A program made the translations under genes and the position numbers. A stretch of 47,506 bases of DNA from positions 1 through 47,506 of the forward strand of contig JAISLT010000056.1 in assembly GCA_031277165.1 (NCBI GenBank), in the 5' to 3' direction. This stretch comes from Spirochaetaceae bacterium (lineage in GTDB: Bacteria > Spirochaetota > Spirochaetia > Treponematales > Breznakiellaceae). Under the pieces are notes generated by a model that was given only the letters and a program-made list of their open reading frames with translations, ran no database searches and was not told the DNA's origin. Shown here piece after piece: positions 15,992 through 25,723 of the stretch; the stretch's first letter is position 1; each line of letters starts with the position of its first letter.

Positions 15992-18755
15992 TTATTTTTT
16001 CTCGAAGATAAATACACTGGGTAAATCAGGATCCCGCAGGCGTTTTTTTGTTTCTTCCAAACAAATTTTTGCGCAGGTATCTTCCGGATCTGCTTCCACA
16101 ACTTTTTTAAACCGCCGCAGGGCGGCCCTATAGTCCTTTACGTGGTACTTCCGCACCCCCGACTCAAACACCCGCCGGGTAACAATTCTGCGCCGGCGGA
16201 TCAGGGGCGGCAGGGCATCCAGCACATCAAACACCCCCACAACTTCGTTAACCCCCGCCGCCCGGATCATGCCGATAAACCGGTACTGGAATTCCCCTTC
16301 GTTCCCGGAAATTGCATTCAGCGTATCCCGTGAAATAAGCATCCCCGAATGCAGCTGCTTGGTAAGGGATTCCAGCCGGGAAGCCAAATTAACATTTTTA
16401 GAGATCACCGTGCTGGAAAGGCGCTCGTTCTCTCCCACGATCCCCATCATGACGGATCCGCTGTGGATTCCCACGCCAATGTTAATGCCGTCCCCCCCTA
16501 TTTTAACCTTGGTTTCGGCGTTTAACACCAGGTCCCGGTACAGTTCAATTCCCGCCCGTATTGCATCCCGCGCATCGGTAAAAAGCGCCATGGCCGCATC
16601 GCCAATGTACTTGTCCACAAAGCCGTTATGCCTGCGGATAATAGGACCGGAAATGCCCAGGATGGTATTAAATAAAGACAAAGTTTTCTTTGGCGGACAT
16701 CATCTCCGAGTTGATTGAAAAGGAGCGAATGTCAAAAAAGAGGACCGTAAGGTTCCGCTGAACATGATCCCCCAGTTTCATTTTTGTAATGTCCGTAACC
16801 CCAAGCTGTTTCATAAACTGCAGGGGCACAAAACGGATCGTCGATTCATTTAAGCTGGAAATTTTTCTAAACTGGTTCTGCAGTTCGGCGGTCATAAAAT
16901 TCAAGCCGTCGCTTAAATTTCCAATCTCATCCCGGGCACGATAATTAACCCGGGAATCGTACTTGCCCTTGCCTATCTCGGAAAGCACCTTTACAATATT
17001 CGACAGGTGCTTAATAATAATAGAAACAATAATAGATAGAACCAGGACAATCACAATACATATGCCTATGGCAATTACAACTAATTCCTGCTGCTGCCGG
17101 GCAACGGATATTTCATAACTGATCATATCCATGCCAATCTCAACGGTACCAATGATTTTTCCGGCCCCGTTGCGAAGGGGGGCATTGGAATATGCCCAAA
17201 GGCCGTAAACATAGGGGACAATGCTTACAAAGGGCTTTCCCTTGGCAACCAGTTCATATTCGCCGGTGCCTTCTTCTATATAGGCATAGGGACGGAACAT
17301 ATTAACTTCATCGTTGGACTGCGCCAGCCAAAACAGGCGGTTATCTGCTATTTTATAGATCGCCGCATAATAAATTTTGTTCCATTCATCCTGGTTATTT
17401 CCGCAGATTTCTTTAAGAATCCGGGTCAACTTCCTGTACGTACCGGTTTTAAAATCCTTGATGGACCTAAGGCTGTCTACCTCGTCGCCGTCAATAAGTT
17501 TGACCGCTATGGTCGATGCGATATTCAGTTTATTGTATATTTCCCGGTACACCTGCTCTTCCATAAATTTAAACATAATGGAATAGAACACAAAAAAAGC
17601 CGCAATGGTGATGGGAATAATAAAGATCGTCTGCTTTATAAAAAGCGAAATATACCGGTCCAGGATACGGATAAACAAAAAGTACAGCGCCAGTAAAAAA
17701 CATATTATTCCCAGGACAAAGCTGCATTGAACTATTATTATTTCATACCGTTCCCGGGCAGGAAGGGTTATTCCTTCTTCGTAGGTCCTAAAATTACTTC
17801 CGTTGTAGTACCAAACCTTTTCACCATACACGCCGGCAAAGTGCTGGTTAAAAAAGCCAAATTTTGCCAGGCCCACCCCGGGCATTTCACCCTGGGGGGT
17901 TAATCCGTCAAAAAAATTTCTGGGAACCGCCTCTTCCAGCGTATCCCCCCGGATCCGGTAAATAAGAGCCGAGGCCATGTCAAAGAAAACAATATTTCCC
18001 GCGGAATCGTAGCTAAGATACCAGGGAATAATGCCCCCCTCGTCCTGGGAAAAATCAAAGGATCCCCGCAGGAAAGAACGGCCTTCTTTAACTTCGTAAA
18101 CATCCCCATCCCTGGTGGTGTAGATAAAATTGCTAAAATCCCTTAAGGCCAGCTGGGCCACAGAAAAATCCGAAACCCCCTCGGCAAAAATAGATGTTTC
18201 CATCCGGTCTTGAATAATATGATACTGGTACAAATAAACCCGGTCCCGCACAACCCGGGAAAATGTAAGCATTCCGTCTTCGCAGTTCATGGAACCAAAC
18301 TGGGGAAAAGAGCGGGGGTTATCCAGGGAATTGTTATACCCAATGGTAAAAATATCTTTTATGTACCTGCCGTTTTTATCATACTGCCTAATTATATCCC
18401 GGGTGGTCATATAGGCATCATAGGCCGCTTCCATCCCGTAAATATACAAATTGCCGTTTTCGTCAATTACGCTGTCGTAGATCCTGACATATTCCTTCCA
18501 CTTATTGATATTAATGGTATAGTTTATCCGGCCCTGGGGATCCATGCAGATAAGACGGAAGGTGCCGTTGTCGATGATGTAGATGTTCCCGTCTTTTTCG
18601 TATTTGGCGGAAAAGGCCGCATCAAGGGGCATGGTCTCTTGAAAGACCGGCCGCCGTAAAAGATCCCGCCTTAAGAAACAAAGCAGAACACAGCCTATAA
18701 AGATCACCACGCAGAGGACAAACGCCGCCACCGGCTTCTTTCTTTTCTTTCCCAT
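15992..18755 (-). pseudogene. Propeller/Cache/HAMP adenylate cyclase, +1 frameshifted
   Basis: Two reading frames together make one cyclase of about 920 residues. 18755-16668 encodes an N-terminal helix, a propeller-like domain, two helices, a Cache-like region (to about residue 545), a helix, HAMP (IGKGKYDSRVNYRARDEIG) and the start of the catalytic domain with the first metal Asp (LFFDIRSFS). It stops at TAA 16670-16668. The other frame continues from about 16681 with RHNGFVDKYIGDAAMALF (second metal Asp) and KNVNLASRLE, and ends in a TPR-like tail. Removing one base near GTCTTTATTTAAT restores a typical ENFVF-x-NTILG sequence, and the total length is 3n+1. The cause may be mutation, sequencing error or programmed shifting. 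Neither half alone has both metal ligands. The sensor is homologous to those of the sensor-MFS protein in the same operon. Confidence 0.85.
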
Positions 18756-18902
18756 TTTATAAACGCAATATACCCCATTATGGTAAAAATAACAAGTATG
18801 CCCGGATCCGCCGTAACCGGTTGGGCCGGTTCCGTATGGCCCAATAGCCTGCGGCGCCGGACCAGGGGCTTCCGAAAATGTTGCAATTTCCGGAAAGTTC
18901 CG

Positions 18903-18938
18903 TTAAAAAAGAAGCCTGACCACTTAAAGTGGTCAGGC
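18903..18938 (-). terminator. Rho-independent terminator of flaB
   Basis: The stem GCCTGACCACTT/AAGTGGTCAGGC (18914-18938, 12 bp, one-base centre) is followed on the minus strand by TTCTTTTTTAA. It lies 129 bases past the flaB stop and separates flaB from the cyclase operon. The remaining bases of the 18756-19066 gap hold smaller inverted repeats and no gene. Confidence 0.88.
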
Positions 18939-19066
18939 GCCTTCCCGAGCACGTTTTCTTACAGTATGCTGCCAAGCTCTTGGCCCCCGGAAGCTTCCGT
19001 AATCCCGGTAAAACCGGGTTTCGGAAGATCCGGCGGCCGCTGTAAAACGGCGGCCCTTCGGCCTTA

Positions 19067-19927
19067 CTACTGCAGAAGCTGGAGCACCGACTGTGCCTTT
19101 TGATTTGCCTGAGCAAGCATGGCGGTACCGGCTTGATTGAGGATCTGGTGCGTGGTATACGCCACAGTCTCGTTAGCCATGTTGGTATCGCGGATGCGAG
19201 ATTCAGAAGCCTGCGTATTTTCGGCTCCGATATCCAGGCCGCGCACAGCGTGTTCCAGGCGGTTCTGATAGGCGCCAAGATCTGCCCGTTGTTTGTTGAT
19301 CTTTTTAAGCGCTTCGTCAAGGGTTCCAATGGCACGGTTGGCACTGTCCGGGCTGGACAATGAAAGGATGGAATCGTCACCGACATTCCGGACCCCAAGG
19401 CCCTTGGCAGTCATGGTGCCGATATATACCTGTTCCCGCTGATCCATGTTGGCTCCGATATGCAGCCACATAGAGGCGGTAACCACGTTTTCGCCGATAA
19501 GCCGGCCAAAACGGCCGGTCAACAGATTCATACCGTTGAACTGGGCATGGGATGCAATCCGGTCTACTTCGTCGATCAAAGCTGAAACTTCGACCTGGAT
19601 GTACATTCTGTCTTCTGCGGAATAAATACCGTTCGAAGCCTGCACCGCCAGTTCACGCATCCTCTGCATAATGTCCTGGGTTTCCTGAAGATAACCCTCC
19701 GTAACTTGAATAAAGGAAATACCATTCTGGGCGTTAGTGGACGCCTGATTCAAGCCGCGGATCTGGCTTCGCATCTTTTCGGAAACAGCGAGTCCAGAAG
19801 CATCATCACCGGCGCGGTTGATGCGCATGCCGCTCGACAGTTTCTCCATGTTTTTATCCAGAGACACCTGGGTAACTTTGAGGGACCTGTCGGCAAACAT
19901 TGCACTAAGGTTGTGGTTAATAATCAT
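19067..19927 (-). CDS. flaB: Periplasmic flagellar core flagellin FlaB
   Basis: 286 residues, the usual spirochaete FlaB length. The start [14 protein letters not shown] is canonical, with AAGGAG at the expected distance. The conserved N-terminal D0/D1 region ([29 protein letters not shown], in parts) and C-terminal D1/D0 region ([34 protein letters not shown]) are intact, with almost no variable central domain. FlaB proteins form the core of the periplasmic flagellar filament. It is monocistronic: a terminator follows at 18938-18903 and a structured leader precedes it. Treponemes often carry several flaB paralogues; which one this is cannot be told. Confidence 0.97.
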   Translation of the reverse strand: MIINHNLSAMFADRSLKVTQVSLDKNMEKLSSGMRINRAGDDASGLAVSEKMRSQIRGLNQASTNAQNGISFIQVTEGYLQETQDIMQRMRELAVQASNGIYSAEDRMYIQVEVSALIDEVDRIASHAQFNGMNLLTGRFGRLIGENVVTASMWLHIGANMDQREQVYIGTMTAKGLGVRNVGDDSILSLSSPDSANRAIGTLDEALKKINKQRADLGAYQNRLEHAVRGLDIGAENTQASESRIRDTNMANETVAYTTHQILNQAGTAMLAQANQKAQSVLQLLQ

Positions 19928-19938
19928 ACAATACACTC

Positions 19939-19986
19939 CTTTGGCTGTTTTCGGCGGCATTTGTCCCTGTGACAAAGGTTCCGCCG
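19939..19986 (-). promoter_or_regulatory. Structured flaB leader with a CsrA-type motif
   Basis: On the transcript, CGGCGG pairs with CCGCCG and TTTGTC with GACAAA to form a two-part stem-loop ending 25 bases before the ATG. The loop region reads ACAGGGA, a match to the CsrA core ACARGGA, and the Shine-Dalgarno AAAGGAG carries a second GGA. A GCCGAAAA near 19950 resembles the sigma28 -10 but has no matching -35. The upstream remainder of the gap (19987-20253) holds a CCCGGTAAA/TTTACCGGG hairpin at 20107-20127 and no gene. Confidence 0.55.
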
Positions 19987-20253
19987 TGGCATCCATGCCA
20001 TTCGTATGCTGCCTGCTAAGCTCACAACATACACTGGAATTTTTCTAAACAAAACTCCACAAACATTTGCTTTTTGGATCGTCCGTTTGAACGTTCCATG
20101 TGCCACCCCGGTAAAAAATTTACCGGGAAAGAACCCTCGACCCACCCGTCCCCGGAAGGGTGAGGATATTCCGGACCTTACCGCCAGGAGGCCCAACGGG
20201 CGCATGGTTTCTGATCCAGTTCATTATAAGTGTCGGTTTTTAAGGGAAATGCT

Positions 20254-21360
20254 TTAGAGGAATTTCATCTGCGCCGTTAACTGTTCCCGGGGATCGCCCT
20301 TGCCGGCCTTAATGGCCTTGGCGGCTTCGATCAACCGGCGCAGGCCGGCAATGCCCGGCGGACCCTCCGGATCCGGCAGGGTCTTGCAGGTTTTTTGGTA
20401 CAGGTTTTCAAAAAAAAGATCCTCTTCATGGTAGAGCCTAAAGAGATCAAGGTAGGCGTTGTTTACCGGCAGGGTAGAAAAACCCCGGTAGTTTTCGCCG
20501 GAAAAGCGGTCTTCGTATTCGGCGGCAAACCGTTTCTGGGCCGCGGCAATTATCGCTTCCTTCTGCTGTAATTTAATTTCCCGGCTAAGGGTTAAATCGC
20601 CGTAGACCCCTTCTAATTCTTTTATAAGGTCCCGGATATATTCCCTAAAAGCCCCCGCATCGGCGGCGTCTTTATCAATGGCCAGATATTCCGGGGAGCC
20701 GGCGCCAAACCGGCCGGCCATGTAGAGCCGCCCCCCGGTGGTTCCCACAAATTCCGCCAACTGTTCATTAAACTGGGCCTGGCCCCGGACAAATACCGTG
20801 GCATGCAGTAATTCATGGATAATCAGATCCGCCAGCTGGTAATCGCTGTATTTCTTCATATACGAATACAGGGGATCCTTAAACCACCCCAGGGTGCTAA
20901 AGGCGTCTACCCCCCGGACCCACACATCCAGGCCCTCCGCCTTTAACAGCATCGCTTCTTTCTTGGCGCCGGCGGTGTCAAAAAAACCCTTGTAGGGCAC
21001 GGTCCCCACCACCGGGAAAACCCATTCGTGCCGGGTAAAGGAATCCGCCGCACAGGCGGAAACCACCGCCGCCAGATAATCCCGGTCAATTTCCACATAC
21101 CGGGTATAGTTTTTGCTTTCCCGCAGCCCCAGTTCTTCCATGGCAAAACGGCGTATGTCCGCCACCCGCCGGATAAAGGCCCTGGTTTCCGCATCCGCCG
21201 CATCCAGGTTTTCCAGGGGTACGGCCTTTCCCAGGTACCCCAGCATGACGGCCCCCTGCTTAAGGGTATAGCAGCCGGAAAAAACCAAGATTCCCCCCAT
21301 CAAAATAAAGACAGAAGCCAGGACGGGAATTAATGTCAGCAAAAAATCCCGCATTTTCAT
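20254..21360 (-). CDS. Predicted aminopeptidase lipoprotein (PF10023-like)
   Basis: 368 residues from ATG 21360, which places the hydrophobic signal at the N-terminus; the lipobox is VFSGC near residue 30. An in-frame ATG at 21408 is less likely because it would put 16 charged residues first. The zinc site LIIHELLHATVF and a downstream Glu in FNEQLAEFVGTTGG fit the putative-aminopeptidase family PF10023, as do VPYKGFFD and the GLDVWVRGVDAFSTLGWF segment. It is divergent from the cyclase-like pair across a short AT-rich gap. Periplasmic peptide turnover is the likely role, by family analogy. Confidence 0.82.
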   Translation of the reverse strand: MKMRDFLLTLIPVLASVFILMGGILVFSGCYTLKQGAVMLGYLGKAVPLENLDAADAETRAFIRRVADIRRFAMEELGLRESKNYTRYVEIDRDYLAAVVSACAADSFTRHEWVFPVVGTVPYKGFFDTAGAKKEAMLLKAEGLDVWVRGVDAFSTLGWFKDPLYSYMKKYSDYQLADLIIHELLHATVFVRGQAQFNEQLAEFVGTTGGRLYMAGRFGAGSPEYLAIDKDAADAGAFREYIRDLIKELEGVYGDLTLSREIKLQQKEAIIAAAQKRFAAEYEDRFSGENYRGFSTLPVNNAYLDLFRLYHEEDLFFENLYQKTCKTLPDPEGPPGIAGLRRLIEAAKAIKAGKGDPREQLTAQMKFL

Positions 21361-21406
21361 ACCAGGTACTATAAATTTTATTTTATAAATGGTAAACTCA
21401 TCCTCC

Positions 21407-22333
21407 ATGGAAAATGTAAAATTTGCCGGTAGATTTTGCCGCAGATGCCTTTATAGTTCCCTTTCGGTAAAAGATATGATCCGCTTTGTCAAGATGATAG
21501 ATCCGGATTATGACATATATAAAAAGAGCGGGTACCCCAAGGATCATCCCATCCCCAGCCAGGATGTGGCGACCCTTATTGTTTCCGATCTATTAAACAG
21601 CGGGCTGTATTTAGATTTTGTGGAACTGTTAATCACCGTAAATACCTCCGGCTATATGGGCCGGCGCTATGAACTTCGGGGCCTGGACGATGTGGTGGGG
21701 GATATTGTCCAGGGGGGATTCAGCTATGACAAAGCCACAAAGCAGTTCTTTGAAAACCAGCGTGAAAGGATAAGCCGCAACTGGGGACGCCTGATGGATG
21801 GGGATGAACGGCAAATGGCGGTTCTGCGGCTGGATATAGCCGGCAATTCCATCCTGGTTAAAGAAAACCCCCGGAACCTTATCGAAAGGGCCTATGGGGA
21901 TCTGCGGACCATCGTTACCAAGGCGGTGGTATCGCGGCTGGGCCGGCTTTGGTCCTGGGAAGGGGACGGCGCCCTGGGGGTTTTTATGCTGGGCAATTAT
22001 AACCGCATGGCGATTTTTGCGGGGATGGAAATACTAAATGAACTGTTCCTGTACAATAGAACCGCCAACCCGCTTAATTCGGAGCTCAAAATACGTATCG
22101 CCGTCCATTCGGGACCGGTGGTATACTACAACAACGAGGCGGAATGTCTAAAGGCCGACACGGTCCGGACAGCCGTGGCCTTGGAATCGAAGGCGGCGGT
22201 CCCGAATTCCCTGGTGATCTCGGGAAGCCTGGCGGTAACCAGCGAACAGATCCTGCTTAATATTTTTAGTCCGGAAAAAAATTCCCCCAACGGAAAGTAC
22301 CGGCTGTACCAGGTATGCCAGGAGAAAACATGA
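21407..22333 (+). CDS. Cyclase-homology-domain protein A (metal site kept)
   Basis: 308 residues from ATG 21407; an in-frame ATG at 21389 is possible, and neither has a Shine-Dalgarno. Residues 1-130 form a helical region I do not recognise. Residues about 135-285 are a class III cyclase fold: D143 in VLRLDIAGNS and D187 in WEGDG match the two metal ligands. The base-contact and transition-state positions are changed (C247, R254 and A258 where Asp/Thr, Asn and Arg are usual), and the Lys four residues before the second Asp is Ser. A homodimer should therefore be inactive. The stop overlaps the start of the next gene (ATGA), pointing to coupled translation with a partner that has the opposite set of residues. 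Confidence 0.8.
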   Translation: MENVKFAGRFCRRCLYSSLSVKDMIRFVKMIDPDYDIYKKSGYPKDHPIPSQDVATLIVSDLLNSGLYLDFVELLITVNTSGYMGRRYELRGLDDVVGDIVQGGFSYDKATKQFFENQRERISRNWGRLMDGDERQMAVLRLDIAGNSILVKENPRNLIERAYGDLRTIVTKAVVSRLGRLWSWEGDGALGVFMLGNYNRMAIFAGMEILNELFLYNRTANPLNSELKIRIAVHSGPVVYYNNEAECLKADTVRTAVALESKAAVPNSLVISGSLAVTSEQILLNIFSPEKNSPNGKYRLYQVCQEKT

Positions 22334-23340
22334 GCGTGTACATTTTTTCAAAAAAAGAAGGGGCCCTAAAAAATTTTTTTAAAAACGCCGCCCCCTTTTT
22401 TTCCGGTCTGCCGGGCCTGTCCAAGCATAAAGCCCAGCAGGGGGATATTTCTTACCTGGACATTTCCGGCCTGGCCGCGGCGGATGCAAAAAAGACCGTG
22501 ACCCAGCTTAAAAGGCGCTGCAAAGATACGCCCTGGGGCATTATCGATCCCAAGGGAAGCTGCAAGGATCCTGCGATGTGGTTCTTTGCCGGCGCCTCCG
22601 ATTACCTGGGCCCCGGCGCCTTAACCGAAATTACCCCGGAACGTTTTAAAACCGCCGCCCTGTGGCGGCAGGGACCCCAGGAAGATGCCCCCCCAGGAAA
22701 GTCCGGCGCCGAAGCAGGGCCTGTTCTGCCAAAGAACGGCATTAAACTGCCCGGGGGGAAAATCCCCGGCTGGAAAGAAATACCCGCGGGCAAGACCATG
22801 CCCTTTTACCTGCTGTACTGTTCCCTCCAGGGAAAAAACAGCCTTAATACCCGGTTTGGCGAAGAGGCCTATACCCAGCTTCATAAACGGCTTTTGGCAT
22901 ACCTGTCCCAGAGTTTTCAGAAAGCGGAGGGACTTATTTGGATGGATTCCGGCAAGGACTGCCTTTTGCTTATTCCCCCCAAGGCAAAAAACGCCGAGGC
23001 GGCGGTTACGGCCTGCATTAGGCTGCTTCTTTCTGTCCCCCTCGTAACCATAGAAACCCTGGGTCTAAAGGTGCCGGTACACTTTGTGTTTTCCCTGCAT
23101 TATGGCTCGGTAAAATACAGCCCCCCGGGTAAAACCGGAACCGTGGTTTCCGATGCGGTGAACTTTATTTTCCACCTGGGAACAAAAAAGGCCGAACCGG
23201 GGCGGCTTACCATTTCTGATGAAATTCCCGATAACACCATTCCCAAGGCCCTGGGGGAATGGTTTGTCCCCGCGGGGGAATACGAGGGCCGGCGAATTTG
23301 GCATACCAAGAGGTTTGATTACCTGCGGCCCTGGATGTAG
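22330..23340 (+). CDS. Pseudo-receiver plus cyclase-homology protein B (metal site lost)
   Basis: 336 residues; AGGAG lies 5 bases before the ATG, which overlaps the preceding stop. Residues 1-112 look like a degenerate response-regulator receiver (YLDISGL, PWGIIDP, AGASDYLGPGAL, TPERFKTAA). A Pro/Gly-rich linker (about 114-155) leads to a cyclase-like domain (about 157-300). The metal Asp positions are S165 (LLYCSLQG) and K209 (DSGKDC), so metal binding is lost. TVVSDAVNFIFHLG keeps a base-contact Thr (T271) and the transition-state Asn (N278), with His282 in place of Arg. This is complementary to protein A, which suggests a heterodimer. Alternatively both are catalytically dead regulatory domains. 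Function is inferred only. Confidence 0.7.
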   Translation: MSVYIFSKKEGALKNFFKNAAPFFSGLPGLSKHKAQQGDISYLDISGLAAADAKKTVTQLKRRCKDTPWGIIDPKGSCKDPAMWFFAGASDYLGPGALTEITPERFKTAALWRQGPQEDAPPGKSGAEAGPVLPKNGIKLPGGKIPGWKEIPAGKTMPFYLLYCSLQGKNSLNTRFGEEAYTQLHKRLLAYLSQSFQKAEGLIWMDSGKDCLLLIPPKAKNAEAAVTACIRLLLSVPLVTIETLGLKVPVHFVFSLHYGSVKYSPPGKTGTVVSDAVNFIFHLGTKKAEPGRLTISDEIPDNTIPKALGEWFVPAGEYEGRRIWHTKRFDYLRPWM

Positions 23341-23473
23341 GATAGGAAGCCGCCGCTTCGACGCTAAGGGTAACGGCAAGAACCCCGAAGCAGGAGCAAT
23401 AAGCCGAAAACAGGGGCAAAAACCCGCCACAGGAGCAATGGGCCAAAGACCGCTGACTACACCCGGAAAGGCG

Positions 23474-24163
23474 CTAAAGCCGCAGGGCCTCCACCATGTA
23501 CCGTATGTCCGTGCTGCCGTCGGAGTTCTGTTTTTTCATCTCGATCACAAAGATCAAGGAGCCGTTCCGGGGGGCAGCCAGGACCCTGCGGATCCGGTAA
23601 GAAATAACCCCGGAACGCCGTATTCCGGCATTGCCCACCGTATAGGTCCTGGTGGAACCATCCCTATTTACCCGTTCAAGGCTGATAAAAAAAGAAGAAC
23701 CGTCCCCATGCCCGTAGCCGGATCCTGTCAACACCGCCCGAAAAGAAGCGGCCTTTTCAAAATCCCGGAATTCAACGGCGTCTTCCCCGTGGGAGGCGCC
23801 GTTTTCCATAGAAACATAGAGGATCTGCCCCTGGCGAAGGTAACTAACATTGTGCCGGTCCGGCAGGGCCGCATTCCGGGTAATAACCCGGTACAGGGCC
23901 CCGGACCCGTCATGGCCCGCCGATACGGGGCTGTCATGGACATAGGAAATTTTTCCCCCTGGGACATAGCTGTTGGAAGATACATCCACCGCATATAATT
24001 CCGCCCAGGGCACGAGGGTCCCCGACCGGACTCCGTATTGACCAAACATGTAGGTTCTGCCGTCGGCAGAAAACCCCAGATCCACAAAAACCGCCGTATC
24101 GCCCCCCCAAAGGGCGCCTCCCAAGAGGATTAGTACGGCAAGAAGCACGAGTTGTTTGTTCAT
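23474..24163 (-). CDS. Predicted secreted protein, DUF2259-like
   Basis: 229 residues with an N-terminal signal peptide (LVLLAVLILLGGALWG, then GDTAVF). AVFVDLGFSADGRTYMFGQYG followed by WAELYAVDV and the VPGGK motif recall DUF2259 (predicted secreted proteins, frequent in spirochaetes), which has no known function. No catalytic motif is visible. AAGGAG lies near its start (24171-24176 on the minus strand). The 133-base gap to the preceding gene holds short AGGAGCAAT repeats only. It stands alone on the minus strand between two plus-strand units. Confidence 0.7.
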   Translation of the reverse strand: MNKQLVLLAVLILLGGALWGGDTAVFVDLGFSADGRTYMFGQYGVRSGTLVPWAELYAVDVSSNSYVPGGKISYVHDSPVSAGHDGSGALYRVITRNAALPDRHNVSYLRQGQILYVSMENGASHGEDAVEFRDFEKAASFRAVLTGSGYGHGDGSSFFISLERVNRDGSTRTYTVGNAGIRRSGVISYRIRRVLAAPRNGSLIFVIEMKKQNSDGSTDIRYMVEALRL

Positions 24164-24225
24164 ACCGGTCTCCTTATTTCAGTGTCGGCCTTTTCAGGAC
24201 AGCCCTTAAGTATTATGCTTAGCCT

Positions 24226-25059
24226 ATGACGCTGGCCCAGAGAAACTGTTATTTTAGGGGGGGGATCATCCTTTCATCTCTCTGCCTTTTGTGCCTTGTG
24301 GCCCTGGCGGGAAAACTGCTCCCCCTGTACCCGGAACTGTCCCACGGGGCCTTGCACCGTTCCCAGGGGCTTTTCCAGAACCTGGCCGCCCGGTTTTTCG
24401 ACCCCGTCCCCCAGGTACCCTTTGCAAGCGCCGCGGCCGCGGTGGTCTACGCCCTGGCAACCTCTATTTTAGTATTTGTCTTCTTTGAAAAAACCCAATC
24501 ACCGGAGATCCTGTTTTTTGGCCTCTTTGCCCTGTCCTTTGTTTTTGAAATCCTCCGGCTTCTGCTGCCCCTCCAGGGGGCCTATAATTTCCCCTCTATC
24601 CTGCTGATATTGGGAACCAGGATCTTATTTTTTGGCCGGCTTTTTGGGGTCCTCTCGCTTTTTGCGTCCAGCATCCATGCGGCGGGACTGGAGATGCAAA
24701 AGCAGGGGAAGGTGATCCTTACCATCGTGATTGCAATCCTGGTAATTTCCAGCAGGATCCCGGTTAACGGATTGGCCTGGGATTCAAGCCTGACGATGCT
24801 CTGTGCCTATTCATCCATGTTCCGGCTGGTGGAATACACCTTAATGGGGATTTCTATAGTAAGTTTTTTGATAGCGGCCTACACCAAGGGAACCGGGGAA
24901 TACCTCTTTATTTCCCTGGGGGCGATGCTGGTCTCCCTTGGGCGGGGCATGCTTATCAACGCCGATACGTGGATAAGCCCCCTGCCGGGCCTGATCATGC
25001 TGATCGCCGGAACATGGTTTATCGCCGAGCGGCTGCACCAGGTCTATCTGTGGCTATGA
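24226..25059 (+). CDS. Polytopic membrane protein of unknown function
   Basis: 277 residues, with about 8 predicted membrane helices covering most of the chain (first at 12-33, last at about 252-270) and short charged loops. I do not recognise a family. The arrangement, with one longer extracytoplasmic loop (about 34-62) after the first helix, vaguely resembles 7TM sensor modules, but no signalling domain follows. There is no Shine-Dalgarno; a TTTTCA-N17-TATGCT promoter-like sequence ends 6 bases before the ATG, which would give a leaderless mRNA. The 3' end overlaps the convergent lipid-kinase-like gene by 6 bases. Confidence 0.7.
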   Translation: MTLAQRNCYFRGGIILSSLCLLCLVALAGKLLPLYPELSHGALHRSQGLFQNLAARFFDPVPQVPFASAAAAVVYALATSILVFVFFEKTQSPEILFFGLFALSFVFEILRLLLPLQGAYNFPSILLILGTRILFFGRLFGVLSLFASSIHAAGLEMQKQGKVILTIVIAILVISSRIPVNGLAWDSSLTMLCAYSSMFRLVEYTLMGISIVSFLIAAYTKGTGEYLFISLGAMLVSLGRGMLINADTWISPLPGLIMLIAGTWFIAERLHQVYLWL

Positions 25060-25680
25060 AAGGAATTGTACCGTTAAGCCCGTAACCAGGGGGATGATAA
25101 TATTATCCCAATCCCGGATAGGAAGCAGTTCGGAAACCGTGGCGGCCCCGGCGGCGCTAAGGGCCGTGGATAGATCCCCCGAAACCAGCCAGGCGCTGAT
25201 AAGGGTTCCCAAAAAACAGGCCGCGGATCCTTCCAGACTTTTGTTGAATAAAAAGGGCGACCGCATGCGGCCAAAAAATTTTCCCGCCAAACTGGCGGTC
25301 CCATCCCCAAAGGCCAGGGCATAGATAGCAATGGCCGCCGTCCCGGGGGGGAAAATCAACAGCGACAAAAAGGCCCCCACCCCCAGGGTTACGGGGCCCA
25401 GAACAAAACGCCCCCTATCCCGCCGGCGGGAGGCAAAAACAGTAAGGGAAGAAATCACGGGGATCCGCACCCCCCGGCACCGCAGGGTTTCCATAACCAC
25501 ATAGGCCAGAGTCCCCGCTCCCAGAAAAACCAGCGCAAAGATCCGGTTAAACCCTGCCATGGGCGGAGAAAGGGCAATTAGAAAATGAAGAGCCTTTCGT
25601 ACCAGCTCCGCACGCCGCCGGCCGGGGGCCGGTGAAGAACCCTGGCCCTCTGGTTCGGCAAAAGACGCCGGATTGTCCAT
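25054..25680 (-). CDS. CTP-dependent lipid/phytol kinase-like membrane protein
   Basis: 208 residues, about 6 membrane helices. ELVRKALHF near the N-terminus and [18 protein letters not shown] followed by NKSLEGS match the SEC59/DGK1/VTE5 group (cytidylyltransferase-like fold), which phosphorylates diacylglycerol, dolichol or phytol with CTP. In bacteria the substrate is usually undefined; diacylglycerol recycling is the simplest guess. The protein is slightly short but includes both signature regions. The start at 25680 lacks a clear Shine-Dalgarno. The gene is convergent with 24226-25059 and divergent from the pyrimidine operon. Confidence 0.78.
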   Translation of the reverse strand: MDNPASFAEPEGQGSSPAPGRRRAELVRKALHFLIALSPPMAGFNRIFALVFLGAGTLAYVVMETLRCRGVRIPVISSLTVFASRRRDRGRFVLGPVTLGVGAFLSLLIFPPGTAAIAIYALAFGDGTASLAGKFFGRMRSPFLFNKSLEGSAACFLGTLISAWLVSGDLSTALSAAGAATVSELLPIRDWDNIIIPLVTGLTVQFLS

Positions 25681-25723
25681 GGAGCTGAGTATGGCATATT
25701 TCGCCCTAATGGGAAAGCCTCCC

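Noticed and set aside
19945-19985. Sigma28 flagellar promoter before flaB
   Set aside because: GCCGAAAA resembles the -10, but no TAAA-type -35 lies at the right distance and the site falls within the structured leader.
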